From Pholiota molesta (taxonomy: Eukaryota; Basidiomycota; Agaricomycetes; Agaricales; Strophariaceae), in the NCBI GenBank assembly GCA_014925825.1, contig JACGCK010000043.1, forward strand, positions 62,001 to 126,000: a DNA stretch of 64,000 nt. Direction: 5' to 3'. Made by a program: the position numbers and the translations under genes. Every line of letters starts with the position of its first letter. Position 1 is the stretch's first letter. Below are positions 23,668 to 36,100 of the stretch, one piece after another. Under the pieces are notes generated by a model that had not been told where the DNA came from, searched no databases, and saw only the letters and a list, made by a program, of their open reading frames with translations.

Positions 23668-24362
23668 CGATGTAGAGTACATCCTCGTACTATCTGCATA
23701 ATCCTCTCCACCACCGAATTTCTGGCAACGCAACTGAGACTCAACCATAATATTGCTATCATGCATCGTCGCACGCCATATGGATAGCATCCCCCGCAAA
23801 TACTTGTTCCCGCAGCTATTTCATATTCAACGCTTCTAGAAAAATCCCGCCGCCGCCGGTGCTCGTTGGAAAAATGTGGACCGGTTTCATCAAGCGAAGA
23901 ATTCCATACGGGAAGCCTCGCCCGACAGATGTCGTGCAGCAGAACTCCCAGCGTGAAGGACACTTGAAGCTATGTGCTTCACTCACTATATGCCGCTGAC
24001 GGCAGCTCGAATCTACGGTCACTTGTCCGTCTTTCTGATTTGGGTGCTGTAGCAGCACTCTTTTCTTCCAACACATCGCAATGGTTTTGGAATGGAATAC
24101 GGAGCTCTGCACGGCAATCACCTTGTAATCACGCAAGCCAACAAGACCCGCCGTGGTTCAAACGTTCACGCTGTACCTATCAAAAATAGCGTATCTCTAT
24201 TTGAAATTGCGGAGATTTTGAAGAGTATAAAAGCCTGGCGAAAGTCTACGCTTTCCTGCAAGCTGAGCTTCCACTTCCACCCCGTCTTCGAGTAGCAGGT
24301 CTCTCGAACGAACAGCCAATCCAACCCACACTCACACCAACGTTTACCAACTCGCATTCATC
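23668..24362. other. Intergenic between two secreted-protein genes
   Basis: No gene is supported. It holds the 3' region of the small peptide gene and, at its right end, the promoter of the next secreted protein with a TATA box at 24226. Confidence 0.45.
24226..24232 (+). promoter_or_regulatory. TATA box of the secreted protein gene at 24363
   Basis: The sequence TATAAAA lies 131 bp upstream of the start codon, in an otherwise non-coding stretch. A strong TATA element is typical of inducible or highly expressed fungal secretome genes. Confidence 0.6.
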
Positions 24363-25015
24363 ATGTTTAACTCTCGTGGCCCATTATCTCTCTTTGTCGC
24401 CCTCTTCTTCTTCATTGGCCTCATCTCCGCTTCGCCCGTGCCCCCCAAAGGCCACGCAGCGCCGAAAGCGCAATGTCCCAAGAACCTTCGCCCACGCGCT
24501 AATAAAATTTTCCTTGGCTACAATGGATTTAACGGAACGCCGCGCCACCCTCAGGCCAGCGCAGGTGGAGAACTAGGTGCCGTGTTCTATATTGCGGATG
24601 TACGTATCACTCTGTCTCCCTGTCTCCTGTGGTCTCTGTTCTTAATAAATCATCCTTCTAGGCGGTTGATTTGGCGAAGGCCTTTGCACGCGGTGTAGAC
24701 CCCAGCAAGGATTACGTGTGCCTTGTGTATGCGGACGGCGACGCTTGGGCTCAACAGCCTAAAGTATGGGTTCCCGCTACCGCGCCCCGTGGCAATGCTA
24801 TGAACGCCCATTATCCTGGCGCTGTTTTGTTCGACCACCACACCAACGCCGGACTCCCTGCTGGTTCTCCCCCCGCCGTGTACCAGATGGGCATTCGTCA
24901 GGCTCAGATCGCCCGTCTCGGAGTTACCGTCGAGTGCCATCCCAAATCGTGCTTCGCCAACGACCACCATACGCTCAACTACGAATCCTTGAAGGCTCAC
25001 TGGCACATTCAGTAG
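24363..25015 (+). CDS. Secreted protein with ADP-ribosyltransferase-like features (tentative)
   Basis: Two exons (24363-24599 and 24662-25015) separated by a 62-bp GT-AG intron code for about 196 residues. The N-terminus is a clear signal peptide (LSLFVALFFFIGLISASP). The mature part begins with a basic stretch, then IFLGYNGFNGTPRH, GGELGAVFYIADAVDLAKAF (spanning the intron) and, further on, WVPATAPRGNAM and VLFDHHTNAG. The arrangement GY-x-G, then G-E-L-G-x-x-FYI-x-D and an Ala-rich helix, resembles small fungal secreted proteins of the ADP-ribosyltransferase-like (enterotoxin-A-fold) group. That resemblance is from memory of the pattern and was not checked. A C-terminal catalytic Glu motif is not obvious, so activity is doubtful. 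TATA box at 24226. No frame break. Confidence 0.6.
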
Positions 25016-25516
25016 ATAGCTTAAACATCTGCATGCTTGTAATTTATCAGTAATTTATTGGTTGGGGTGAAATTATGTGGTTTGATCTCTTATACATTCT
25101 TAAGTTCGGCTGATTACATTCAATCGCAATTTGCTCATACACCTTTCAGGTGTAAGCGCACACACTTCTCCTCATTCACTACAGTTCACTTCGCGATCGA
25201 GTACCTGTGTCAAACGGCTATGTGACAGTTGTCTCTTGTGCGCATGCCTGCACTTCAACTGCACAAAAGTAGTTCATGCCACCCTGCCGACGCCTCAAAC
25301 ACTTTACCACAGCGCCTACGAAGTTCCTTCTCGAAAGACGACCAAGCATGAAAGGGATGTACATGTAGTCGTCGTTCATTTTTTGAACCTTTATTGCGGA
25401 GTACAATCTGAGTCCTAGAATTACATACACTGATGTTGGGAACAATAATATCATTTATGCGACGGTTTCGACCTTGGGGAATTGAATCGGATCGGCTTTG
25501 GCTGAGCGCGATCAAA
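25016..25516. other. Intergenic between convergent genes
   Basis: This is the 3' side of both the secreted protein (plus) and the amino-acid permease (minus). No gene, repeat or RNA was recognised. Confidence 0.45.
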
Positions 25517-27929
25517 TTAGTGAGTTACATTGTCACATTTTGCAAAGTAAAAGTCGGTTAATGCGAGGACCAGCGTCCCACCTGTTCAATGATTATAACG
25601 AATAGCAATGAATGGATCAAATGAGCACATAAATAAAATAAAGCTGAAAACTGGAGCTTACCCAATATTGCCGCAGTGTAGTTCATAGTTCCACCAGACG
25701 GATGTTCTGTGTCCGGGAACAGCAAAATCACAGATAAGACCACCATAACAATAGTGGATGCTACCGCTACGGGCAGACTCTATATTTGAGGACACAGTTT
25801 CGATCAGAGATAACCCTCGAAATTGAATAATGAGAAGTGTAGATCATTTACCAGTATACCAAGGGAGAAAGCACTCTTTCTTCTATCGCTCTTGGATGCA
25901 CTTCCAAATCTGCTCCCTATTATCGCGATCGTATATGCCACAAATTGGCTAACCACGGCTGAGGAAAATAAGGTTCTGCAGACCGCACTGGTCCCGGCGA
26001 ATGCAAGCAATCCTAATACCATAGATATCATTATAGGCAGCCATGTCGCAATGTTGGACGTGTTCGGTAACGAATTAATCGATGAAAGGCGCCTTGAGAA
26101 GAGGCTGCAGTTGAAAGCTCCATCTCTGGAGAAGGCAGAGATTTGCCGACGAGTATTACTGAGCTAGATATTGAGACGTTACATCAGAAATACACATTTG
26201 AAGGAGATTAGCTGTTTAAAAAAAATTATACCATCGTTAAACCCATGTTGAACCTTTGATTAACGTCGATCAATTTTGCATCAAGATTCAAGAATATACT
26301 CATACGCACTGTAGAATGATAACGAATGTCCAAGCAGCCAACATCCCTTTGGTGCCAAATGAATTGAGAAGGATCTGAAAACAAGTTATCCACCAGTCAT
26401 TTAGAGAGGACATGGCGGAAGCGCACAGTCGCCATTGGCTCTCCGCTCTGGCTAAACAAAATAGCTCTCAAATCATTTCCCATGCAGAAGGCCAGTACGA
26501 TGTTCAATCCTGTGGATCAAAAAAATAATATTTAACTTGACCGAATCAGGAAAAATGTATTGGAATACTTACCCCATCCCATAATAGCTGTCGTGGCCGT
26601 AGAGACGACGATAGCATATGGTACTGTGGTTTTGACGTTTTTAGACTCTTCACTAATATGAACGGTAGATGTCGCCCGTCCTATATCAGAAATTCAATAC
26701 CTCAGATCAAAATAAACTGATTACAGAAATACTGACCTAACACCCAGAGAGGACTCAAAAACGTCAGGAGGAAAGCAAAGACATTGTCTGTCCACGCTTT
26801 GTTGACTGTTAGACGGTAAGCACAAGTTCTGTTCACATTCAGGTAGGCTGGGAAAGTACTCGCCATTAGTAAATGTACCGAATACGAATTTGGTAGTGTT
26901 GAGCTCAGTGGACGTAGTCGGCAGGCTAATAATTAGGGCAAGCCATAGGCTGACACATATATCGAGAAAATGAGCGAATTGAAAGATGGTTCCACTCAAG
27001 TACTCACGAGACAGAGAGGACGAGGAATGGTAATTGTAACCGAGCCAAAATGACGGGGTTAAGGCTGCACGCCACACCCTGGAAGATGAGCAATCCACAG
27101 AATATTCCACTGCAAGCACTTTAACAAGTCTGTCCAAGAATGTAACGGAATAATTCCTACTCACTAAGTCTGAGCCATCGTAGGCTGGAACATGAACCCT
27201 GAACCAATCATTGAGGCAGCCATAATCTGCAGTGCACAAGCCCATGCTATCGACGCCACGGTGGTAATATTTCCAATTGTATTGGCATCTACGAAAATGG
27301 GTTTTGAGAGCCAAGTTCTTGACGTAGCATGGAGACATACATCCTGAAATCCAAGAAAGCAGTCGCCTTGATATTGATGGAGAGTATATCAAGGTCGACT
27401 TATACGCGCCTCCAGCGTTAGGTGTCGCTGACACGACCTCAGCGATTGCGAGAGAAATAACAGTCATAAAAATGCCGCAGACTAGCCACTGTCAATGTTC
27501 CCTCATAATATGAGATATAGGATTTTGGGAGTAGCCGCCAGAAACTTACAGCCCAAATCATGCCATGCGTTCCGCCACCCGGGATCGAGACTACAAGAAC
27601 GGAGCTAACGATCAGAGGATTAATCATTTTTTAGGGAAATTGGTATAGAAATTAAACTGACGCTATGGATGGGACTATAGCAATGACATTGAAGCTCATA
27701 CAAAAGATTTGCAGGCTGCTGAAGATTCGTTTAACATTTTCTGCTTGCGCATACGCCCAAAAAATATTCATGTTGAACGCATTGAAACATGTTGAAGCTT
27801 GGTAAAAACATGAAACGACGAACCTCTAGAGCTGCCGAGCAACCCTTCATCTTTTTCATGAGTGAGTGAGGAATGGCTAGCACCGATGCTGGCAGAGCGC
27901 TTCGTTGGAAAGTCCTCGATGTCGGACAT
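25517..27929 (-). CDS. Amino-acid / GABA permease (APC superfamily)
   Basis: Minus-strand gene of about ten exons from ATG at 27929 (MSDIEDFPTKRSASIG) to TAA at 25517. A 35-residue hydrophilic N-terminus leads into transmembrane segments: FCMSFNVIAIVPSIAS, then the APC signature THGMIWAWLVCGIFMTVISL and IAEVVSATPNAGGAYKSTL (near 27540-27400). Next are WISGYANTIGNITTVASIAW and PTMAQT (near 27180). Later exons add hydrophobic segments, including LPTTSTELNTTKFVFGTFTN (an extracellular loop) and a final helix ILGGTLVLALTDFYF. The GG-x-Y and W-x-x-GY-x-N-x-x-G patterns place it with fungal GABA/choline/polyamine permeases. It should import amino acids or related amines at the plasma membrane. Frames join well at the checked junctions. 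Confidence 0.85.
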
Positions 27930-28728
27930 CTCTCCAGTTGGTAGCCTATGGTCAGATTTTCAAATGCGAAAGGAGACCAAACTGCAGATGATGACTGTTC
28001 GAAAACGGGAGTGGGTAGTTCGCGAAGTGGCGCGACCTTACCTTGCAACAGACATTTAAAGCGAGCAACATGCCGTGGGCAGACTTAGCTCTGCGCAGCA
28101 ACCCTGGCATTCCGTTGCCTCATTCGAGCTCATTCGCCCATGATGCATCTCAAAATTAGACAGGCGCTAAAAATACTCTCGAGGGTGGAATCAGTGGAGG
28201 AGTCGAGATCTAATCTTATCAGGAAATAGCAAGGTTAGGCTTAATCTCACCTCCAAGGGAGAAGCATCGAGTTCATCTTCGATAAATGGTTCGCAAGAGA
28301 ACCAAAGGGCGCGTCGACGTCTTACGAATTTGAGAAGTTGGCAACTTGGCTCGTAAGTTTCCGAATTCGTTGAAGGGAGTGTTTAAGCGCCTGAAGCAGG
28401 GCATGATCTTGTACCTTGTTCGACCTGGAGCTTGAAAAGGGAATACGGTCGTTGTGAAAGGAGATGAATGGGCTAAAGACGGAGGTATAAACTTCTGTGG
28501 AGGAAAAGACGGGGCTGCGAAATTGATTATGTTACAGATCAACAATACCTGACATATGAAAACGAGAACATGGACAACAAAAACAAAGGCTCGGAACTAG
28601 AAGAGCGTAAACCAGGAGCAAGAAATCTCAAATGCCTGTCTCCCGCATAGCACAGTCCACATAGATGGAATAACAAAAAATCACCAAAAATATATAGTAA
28701 AGCGTTGATACATCAGAAAAACACGGAT
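27930..28728. other. Intergenic: permease promoter and BAH-PHD gene 3' region
   Basis: A 90-aa frame on the minus strand (28273-28545) has no family resemblance and lacks splice context. The left half should be the permease promoter and the right end the 3'UTR of the chromatin gene. Confidence 0.4.
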
Positions 28729-30404
28729 TCAAATAGCACTCTTACATTCCGGACAGACAACAGGTGGCAGCGCCTTCCTCGCGCCACCAAGTTTGACGAT
28801 TGCGTTGGCCACACCAAGCTTGTCTTCAGGAGGACCAAAGACCAGCTCTTCCCAGTCCTCAGGCAGGGCACTGCCTTCCAGGATCTGGTACACAAGTCTT
28901 CGCGCGCGCGTCACAAATGCAAGGTTTCCTGAGATACCACCCGAGACAAAAGCACCTCCGCGGACCATGGGCTGCTGAGCGGTCTCCAATAGCGCGGGCG
29001 GAATTTCCGCGAGTATGGCTGCCAGAGAGCGCGGTTGCTGGACGTGTGCTTCGTGCGATGTTGAAGTCGGCGCCTTCTTCGAGGGGCGGCCGCGTCGCTT
29101 CTTCTTTGGCGGCTGGTTTGAGTCGTCGTCGTCGTCCGGTACCAGGGAGGATACAACAGTGAGAGGAATAAGGGACTCGAGGTCGACGACGTCATTCGTG
29201 TCGGGGGAGCATGCGAGAAGACGCAGCGCTCGGCTCGAGGATGAAGGTCCTGATTGTACATCAATCTTCAGTGTCCTTTTAACTTGAACAACGGGAGATG
29301 CGTGCTTCCTGGCGCTCCTCAAAGCGGGTTTTTGCGATGGGGTTGAGGGGTTGGAGACAATAACACTCTGAGACTGAGAAGTGGATGAGCTTTCTTTGCT
29401 TTTTGCAGCTAGCAAACAACTTTGATGGTACGCTCGTCGACATGAGGGGCGCGGACAGAAGTGCATTATCATATCATGTGAATTGTCATTAGGGTTATAG
29501 GGATTCTGGCATAAACATCCTGACGATCCAGGTTTTGGCTGCGAAAGGATGAGTTGCGTTAGATAACAATGTTCATGAATACAACATTGAGACATGTTAC
29601 TTTGAGGGTCCGGGCTTTATACTCAAAGGTGTAGCGGCGATAGAATTGGTTTCTTGCAATGAATTCTTGCTCAGGATCATTTTCGTCGAAGTTGATAACC
29701 GAGACAACAGCTATGGGGGGAATGAGATGGGAAAGGAGAACCAAACGGACGACTAACCGTCAAACGACTCTGACTCAATAAAGTCGTAGTGGTCTGCGTA
29801 TATTCTTTCGAACCGGCCAACAGTTGCAGCCTTGCTACACCAGTGTTAGGGATAAAGTATTGTTGAATCAAGATTGAACAGGATCTCACAATGATTTAAT
29901 CACGTCGGCCACATCTTTTCCTGAATAATACCATTGCACCTTGGCCCATACCTGATGAGCAGAGTTAGACAAAGGATATGTGAGATTAGGAAATACTCAC
30001 GGTGTTTGTGCCATCTGGATGTATCTGTGCGCGTATATCCTTGATTGTCGCTACCCAATACTCCCATTCTTCGATTTCAGTTCCAGGTTCGCGTCCGTTA
30101 GGAAGTATCGTCGCGCTTGTAGTCTGCTCGATTGGATTATTTCAACGGAAAGGCGGCTATACACATACATATCCTCCTTTTTGAACATATGTTCTATATT
30201 GTCATCCTTGTCATTGACTGGAACCATTGGAATCGAAATGTTGAATCGAGTTTAGTCCGAGGATAACACTATATGAGTACACTCACTAAGAAAAGATCCA
30301 AACGGTTTCATGCCCTGCCATTTCTCCGCATCCAAAGGCGTATCCAATTGCCCCTTCTTTTTGGATGTGCGACCTTTCTTGGTTCGAGCGCGATTCGTAG
30401 CCAT
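28729..30404 (-). CDS. BAH- and PHD-domain chromatin protein
   Basis: Minus-strand gene, about seven exons, from ATG at 30404 (MATNRARTKKGRTSKKKG, basic and nuclear-like) to a stop at 28729. A BAH domain is pieced together from short exons: DDNIEHMFKKEDM, GTEIEEWEYWVATIKDIRA (near 30060), VWAKVQWYYSGKDVADVI (near 29930), VGRFERIYADHYDFI (near 29800) and INFDENDPEQEFIARNQFYR. A PHD-type zinc finger follows with CLCQNPYNPNDNSHDMIMHF and CPRPSCRRAYHQSCLL (29540-29410). The C-terminal part has an AT-hook-like KKKRRGRPSKKA (near 29090) and ends with a CPECKSAI tail. BAH-PHD proteins bind nucleosomes or methylated histones in silencing or remodelling complexes. The partner complex is unknown. It is head-to-head with the CLN3 gene. 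Confidence 0.85.
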
Positions 30405-30769
30405 ATTGTTCAATGAGATCTTTCGATAACACGTTCGCTGAGAACAAGCTAAGAGCTCGGTCTATCTGTGTGCCCACGTCAAAGGAAATGGGCTGGAGAG
30501 CGGATGAGTGGCTGGAGAGTTGAGGGAGAGGTAAACGCTTGGAAGGATACTAAGTTTAAGCTGGATCAATTGGGTTCATGTATTTCCATTTGGTCACATG
30601 CTTTAATTCTGGCACCCGCTTTCCTCGCCGCCACCTACTGACGTACTTTACTCCTTGTTTACTACAGCGACGGACGATCCACAGCATACCATATCCAATG
30701 TTTATGAAAAAGCTCCTCTAAAGGAACTATAATCCTATACCTTTGCTGCCTGACCTGTCTTGTTTGGAT
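30405..30769. promoter_or_regulatory. Shared divergent promoter region (BAH-PHD gene / CLN3)
   Basis: About 365 bp lie between two head-to-head start codons. No TATA element was recognised. An alternative CLN3 ATG at 30743 would shorten this region by 27 bp. Confidence 0.45.
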
Positions 30770-32901
30770 ATGCCGCGAAGAGCAACCTTCGCTGTTACGG
30801 AACTTAATGGCCTCCACTTGCCTGATGATGGCGACGACGACCCGGCCTTCGATAGGTTTTCGCCTCATGATCATAGCGAGCTCAAAGGTGCGAAACTTGT
30901 ACCATTGATACTTGGTCGACTACTGACCAGTTTTTGATCAGATCGCGAGCAGAAGCTTCTCAGGAAGCTTGGACTTTCGTTCTTCATCTTTGGATTGATT
31001 AACAACGGTAAATGCACTCATTCTTAGTTTCACTAACTAAGCACATACTCAAACAAAACTGCCTCAGTCCTCTATGTGATTATTCTGTCAGCAGCATTGG
31101 ACCTGGTGCCGCCATCAACGCCCAAAGGCATTGTCGCCTTTTGCAACATAGCACCATCAATGCTTGCCGTCTCTTGGACGTATATTTTGAAGGGAAAGGT
31201 CAGATATAGTCGAAGGCTTGCTGTATGCTGTTGCCTCAGTACATCCGGGATGCTTGTGAGTTCCACCAAACCCCGCTCACAATGTATTGTTCACCTCAAA
31301 TATCCAATATACAGGTAGTCGCTATTTTTAATAGCTTATACATGCGACTATTGGGAATAGCGATGACTTCTTTCTCTACTGGTCAGTATATGTGCTGCTG
31401 CTATATAACAGAGGCTGATTCTAGACTGTTATAGGTTTGGGTGAATTGACATTCCTCCAATTGTCAACAACCTACTCGCCTCCATCTGTAGGAGGCCATA
31501 GTGTAGGGTAGGGTCATTTATTTGACGATTTTCTGATGACTTTCCTCATAACCTTGGATATAGGTACTTCGCTTCTGGCACTGGGGCCGCCGGACTTTTT
31601 GGAGCATTTTTGTGGTGGGAAGTACGGGGACTGGGCGTTCGCCTAGGAGTCGGCATGTCCTCAGTGAGCTATGCTGTTTCATACACACATCATTTATGAC
31701 TTACTCCTCTGTTTGAAGCTCATGCCTTTGATTATTCCCTTGACCTATTATTTCCTTCTCCCAAGTCCATCCTCCTTCCTCTATGCGACGACTCCTACTG
31801 TCTATAACGATTTGCTCAGTCCTCCTCCTCCAATATCGGCTCTCCCATATACCCCTCTGCCAGAAGCGGAAGATGAAGAAGGCGAGGAAGAAGGAACAAT
31901 TCCATCTGGCCCTAAAAGAGGTGTGGCGCTATCAATTGCGGATAAATGGCGATTGGTCAAGCCACTGATACCGAAGTATATGCTTCCACTTTGTGAGTCA
32001 ATAACCTCACTTACTCGCTAGACTATATCTCATCTATTTTGTACACAACAGTCCTCGTTTACCTTGTGAGTCAACCTTCTCTATGAGATGGCGACGTTCA
32101 TCTTCATTTATTGCGAACTCCATTCTAGTTTGAATACACGATAAATCAGGTTCGCTACAGTTGCTTTTTGTTACACTCAATTGTTATATGAATCCATGAA
32201 TATTTTCTCTTCAATAGGGTATCGGTCCGACGCTTTTATACCCTGTCCCATCCAAGGAAGGCCATTGGCTTCTGAGCAAGATTATTCATAGTGTTCGCGA
32301 TTACTATCCTTTGTGGCAGGTACGCCGTTCGAACCATCCATTGACCATTCAAAAATTCGACCTCAATCTCTTCTCGCCTTTAGTTGGTGTATCAAATGAC
32401 GGTCTTCCTATCTCGTTCTTCTATTTCGTTAGGGATTCCGGCCTTGCCAGAACGTTTCTTGCCCGCGCCAGCAATCATCCAGTTTGGTGTTCTTGTGACA
32501 CTGGCGTATGAATCTGCCGTTGGCTTCTTTAGCGACGAGTCCGAGAGCGTCAACGTGTTCTTGGTATTCCTGCTGGTCTGTGTTGAAGGCATATGCGGCG
32601 GCTTGGCATAGTACGTTTTCCCACTCCTGTTGCGGGCGGGCATCGCCTTCTTTGCTGACGATGATTTTTTCTCTGATACATTAGCGTAAACGTGTTCTAC
32701 CATATCAACCACGAACCGCCAGATCCGAACACTAACAACGACATCGAGCAGACCCGTCAGGAGCGGGAATTCAAGATTGGCTCCATTGGCTTCTCGACAT
32801 CGAACGGCATCCTTCTCGCTTCCATTCTTGCTGTCCCCACCGAGATCGAACTCTGCAAGGCGCAGATTAGGCGTGGAAAGATGTTATGCAAAGGGTTGTA
32901 G
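30770..32901 (+). CDS. CLN3: CLN3 / battenin homologue, vacuolar membrane protein
   Basis: Plus-strand gene with about ten introns. ATG at 30770 (MPRRATFAVTELNGLHLP) is chosen; an in-frame ATG nine codons upstream (30743) is possible. Exons join to LLRKLGLSFFIFGLINNVLY, then VIILSAALDLVPPSTPKGIV and AFCNIAPSMLA, then VAIFNSLYMRLLGIAMTSFS, LGELTFLQLSTTYSP, YFASGTGAAGLFGAFLWW and, after an acidic luminal/cytosolic loop near 31860, further membrane segments. The last exon contains VNVFYHINHEPPDPNTNND and ends at TAG 32899-32901. The FxxFGLxNNxxYVxxLxAAxD motif and the FSSGTGxAG block are diagnostic for the CLN3 family. The yeast homologue Btn1 affects vacuolar pH and basic amino-acid transport. 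The frame is intact. Confidence 0.93.
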
Positions 32902-33187
32902 CGACCTCGGAGATGATTCTATTCAGTTGCTCAACGACTGTAGCAGACGTAGCCATTATGTATCTATTCTAGAGTTTCTCGTTAGATATGTAATGCGAGA
33001 ATGTACAATATGTATCAGTTACTAAGTTACAATATAATGACAGCTCCAAAAAATTGCGGCAAACATGTATGTACAGGCAAGAAATTTACAAAGATAATAC
33101 AATATACGAAAGCAAATTGCAGTATAGACCAAATATAGACAGAGATTCATGATTTAAACCCTTGAATTTGGATTCGAATTCCAGAGA

Positions 33188-36100
33188 TTAATCTTCAAAA
33201 AATTGACGAGGAGATCCAACCTACGGATATGTTAGCGAATTGTAGTCAATCTGTGTAAAGACAGTACCTTCTCCATATACGACTGCCAGGTCTCCTGCAG
33301 GCTCCTGTCATCGGCAGCAATTCCTCGCAAAGCATTCTCTGGCGTGTAATGCTCAAGAGGGACATTGTGCATAGGCGTAGGCGCAGTCGCATATGTCGGC
33401 GCCGCATATTGTTGCTCGGGCACTGTAAATGATCCCGAAGCGGCAGGCCAGTATTTGTACGTTTCCTGGGGATACGATGCTGGGGGTTGTGGTTGGATGT
33501 ACGTTGAGTGATGAGCGTCGCCATAGTTGGCTGAAGAGGGTGCTACATGCGTAGATTCGATATTTGAGTGATATTCTGGGGGTACGGAATACATAGAGTG
33601 TTGTTGCTGGGGAATAGCGGGTGCATGCGATGGAGGTGGTGCGTAATGAGCTGGAATAGCGTGGCCGTGCTGTTGATTGGGATGGGGTACCGAAGACGGA
33701 GGGTGCGAGACTTGGGTTGGATGGTGATATTGTGGTTGTGATTGTGGCGGCGGCGGCGGCTGGTATGTTTGCGCAACGAGAGGTGGTGGTTGCAATTGCG
33801 ATTGCGAGTGGTGTCGTTGAGGAGGAGCCTGTACATGGTGGGCGGGCATCGGTCGTACGCCAGCACTAGTAGATGGTGCGTATGCGGTGTGAGCACGGCC
33901 CGTCTCCGCTTCGTATCCTTGTTGGCGATAGTGAGTCGTATGCTGTTGGTGCTGGTGTTGGTGCATTTGCTGCTGCTGAGCCTCCATCTGTTGTCGATGT
34001 TGTTCCTGCCGTTGTTGGTGCTGCAGCGTTTCCTGCTGGCGCTGCATGTCGAGTTGGTGTTGCTGCTGGGCTTGCTGGGTTTGTTGCTGCTGCTGCTGCT
34101 TTTGTTGGCGTTGCATTTCTTGCTGCTGCTGTGTATATTGCCGCTGGATTTCCAGTTGCTGCTGTAACTGCTGTTTCCTGGCGACTTCCTGACGTTCTAG
34201 CTCCTCGATCTCGCGCCTTTCCGCTTCCTGCCGTTCTCGTTCCAGTCGCTCTTGTCGTTCCATCTCTTTCTTCTGTTTTGAATGCTGTTGTTGTTGATAC
34301 ATGGCTTGCTGTTGCTGGTGGTGGTGATGGTTCGCTTGATGTGCTGAGGTCGTCGACATAACCCTGCCGCTCGAAATAGGATCAACCATCATCGGTGCAC
34401 CAGAGAACAACTCTCCACCATTGCGATATGCGTTCTGTATCTGCTCTTTGATATGCCCCTGGAAAGAATTGAGCTCAGACACCAAGCTAGGGTGAACGTT
34501 GGCGAATTGTGGATTGTCAATGAACATTTGGCTCGGCGAGTCACTTGACGCGCGGGATGACGATCCGCTACCCGAAAGCGCTATGGTGGTGTCTCTATTC
34601 GACGAGCTCGCAGAAGCATTCGATTTCGTAGCAACAGTGTGCGTTTTGCCACTGAATATCGACATTTCATCCTTGGAATCACTTGGTTTAGAAGGTTTGA
34701 AGATATCATTTGGAATGCTTGGTGGAACGCCATTATTGGCATCGCGGAAAGCTTGGTGAGATTTCGCTTGCAAGCGACGTAAGATAGGCTATGAATATTA
34801 ATATTGTCAGTTCTTTCTCCGATGTGCGTACAAAGTTGCAAATTTGGTACTAACAAGAAACTTTACTGCCCGACCACCATATCCAGCAGCATTTTGGAAG
34901 AGGTCGCATGCATTATTGAGTTCCAAGAACGCAGCTGGGGCGATTTTAGACCGCGAGCTATTGGTAGCCACCGAGGCTAACATAACCTAAATAAAAAATT
35001 AGACTATACGTTTCCTATCAGAGGATAAATGCACACACAGAAGCAGAGAATGCATGAGTCCAAAGTACCCAAAAGCGTGCAATTTGGGCAGGGAACAATG
35101 TGAATTGCTGTTTCACTGAAGAGATGATAGTACAGGCACTCCGGTAACCCGCAAGGAAGGAAGGTGCATATTGACTCTTAATGGGATCCAAAGGGTTACT
35201 CGAGATAGCGTGAGCAAAGAAACAGCGATGAATGTATAGCAGAGCTAGATCGTGCGTATCTCATCAATCATGGACATTCATCTGACAGGAAAGGGACATA
35301 CTCAGCTCTCGGTAATTATGTGGCATGAAATGCGACATTGTTTGAGCCAGACCCACTCCCTGTGGCGGCTGTCCTTGCGCATATGCTGGCAGTTCCATAT
35401 CACGGACTTTGCGGTCCAAATCGAGGATGATGGTGTATTTCGGCGCGCGCGAGGTCAACGTTCCTTGGACAACCGCAGAAACGCACTCCGCCCCAAAGCG
35501 GGCTTTCCAGAATGGGACTAAATTCGAAATCATGCATCAAAACCTTGACATATCACGCAAATTGACTTACAGCTCGGTATGATGGATCCGTCATCTGCCA
35601 TTGTCTGATCAGGATCCTCTGGAAGTTCGCAATCGACGAAAGGCAATGAAAATGTAGCCAAGCGGCCAGTAGCGAGGCCCTTGACAGATAAAAAAACATG
35701 ACGGTTTTAGCGCTCATGATTCAGGATTATTGAGCAACCGAATCAGAAGCCCACCTGCCAACAATCCGTGATGAACAACTCCCAAAACAGTGCTCGTCTC
35801 TTCTGCACCTCCGTTGGAGTCAATTTCCATCGAGCACAATCGCGATCTAGACGCCAAAAATAAAAATAGAAAGGACAGGGGAACGCATGCAGGGTCAAAT
35901 GTCAGCGGATGTCGTTATTTTCAGCCAGAAAGAGAACAAGAACGCACGTAAGCCGATCTAACGTCGAGGACACCAGAAAAGTAACCATTGTCAGGGTCAC
36001 GTCAGAAATATCTGATCATCTATGCAACTCACACTTTGTGCCAATTTACATGCGAGACCCATGAGTGCCCAAGTGGTCTCGATGCTGTTTTCGCCGCTGC

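Noticed and set aside
33742..34361. Two long plus-strand frames rich in Leu or Val/Ala
   Set aside because: They are the antisense of the CAG-rich Gln tract of the Zn2Cys6 gene; low-complexity composition alone creates them.
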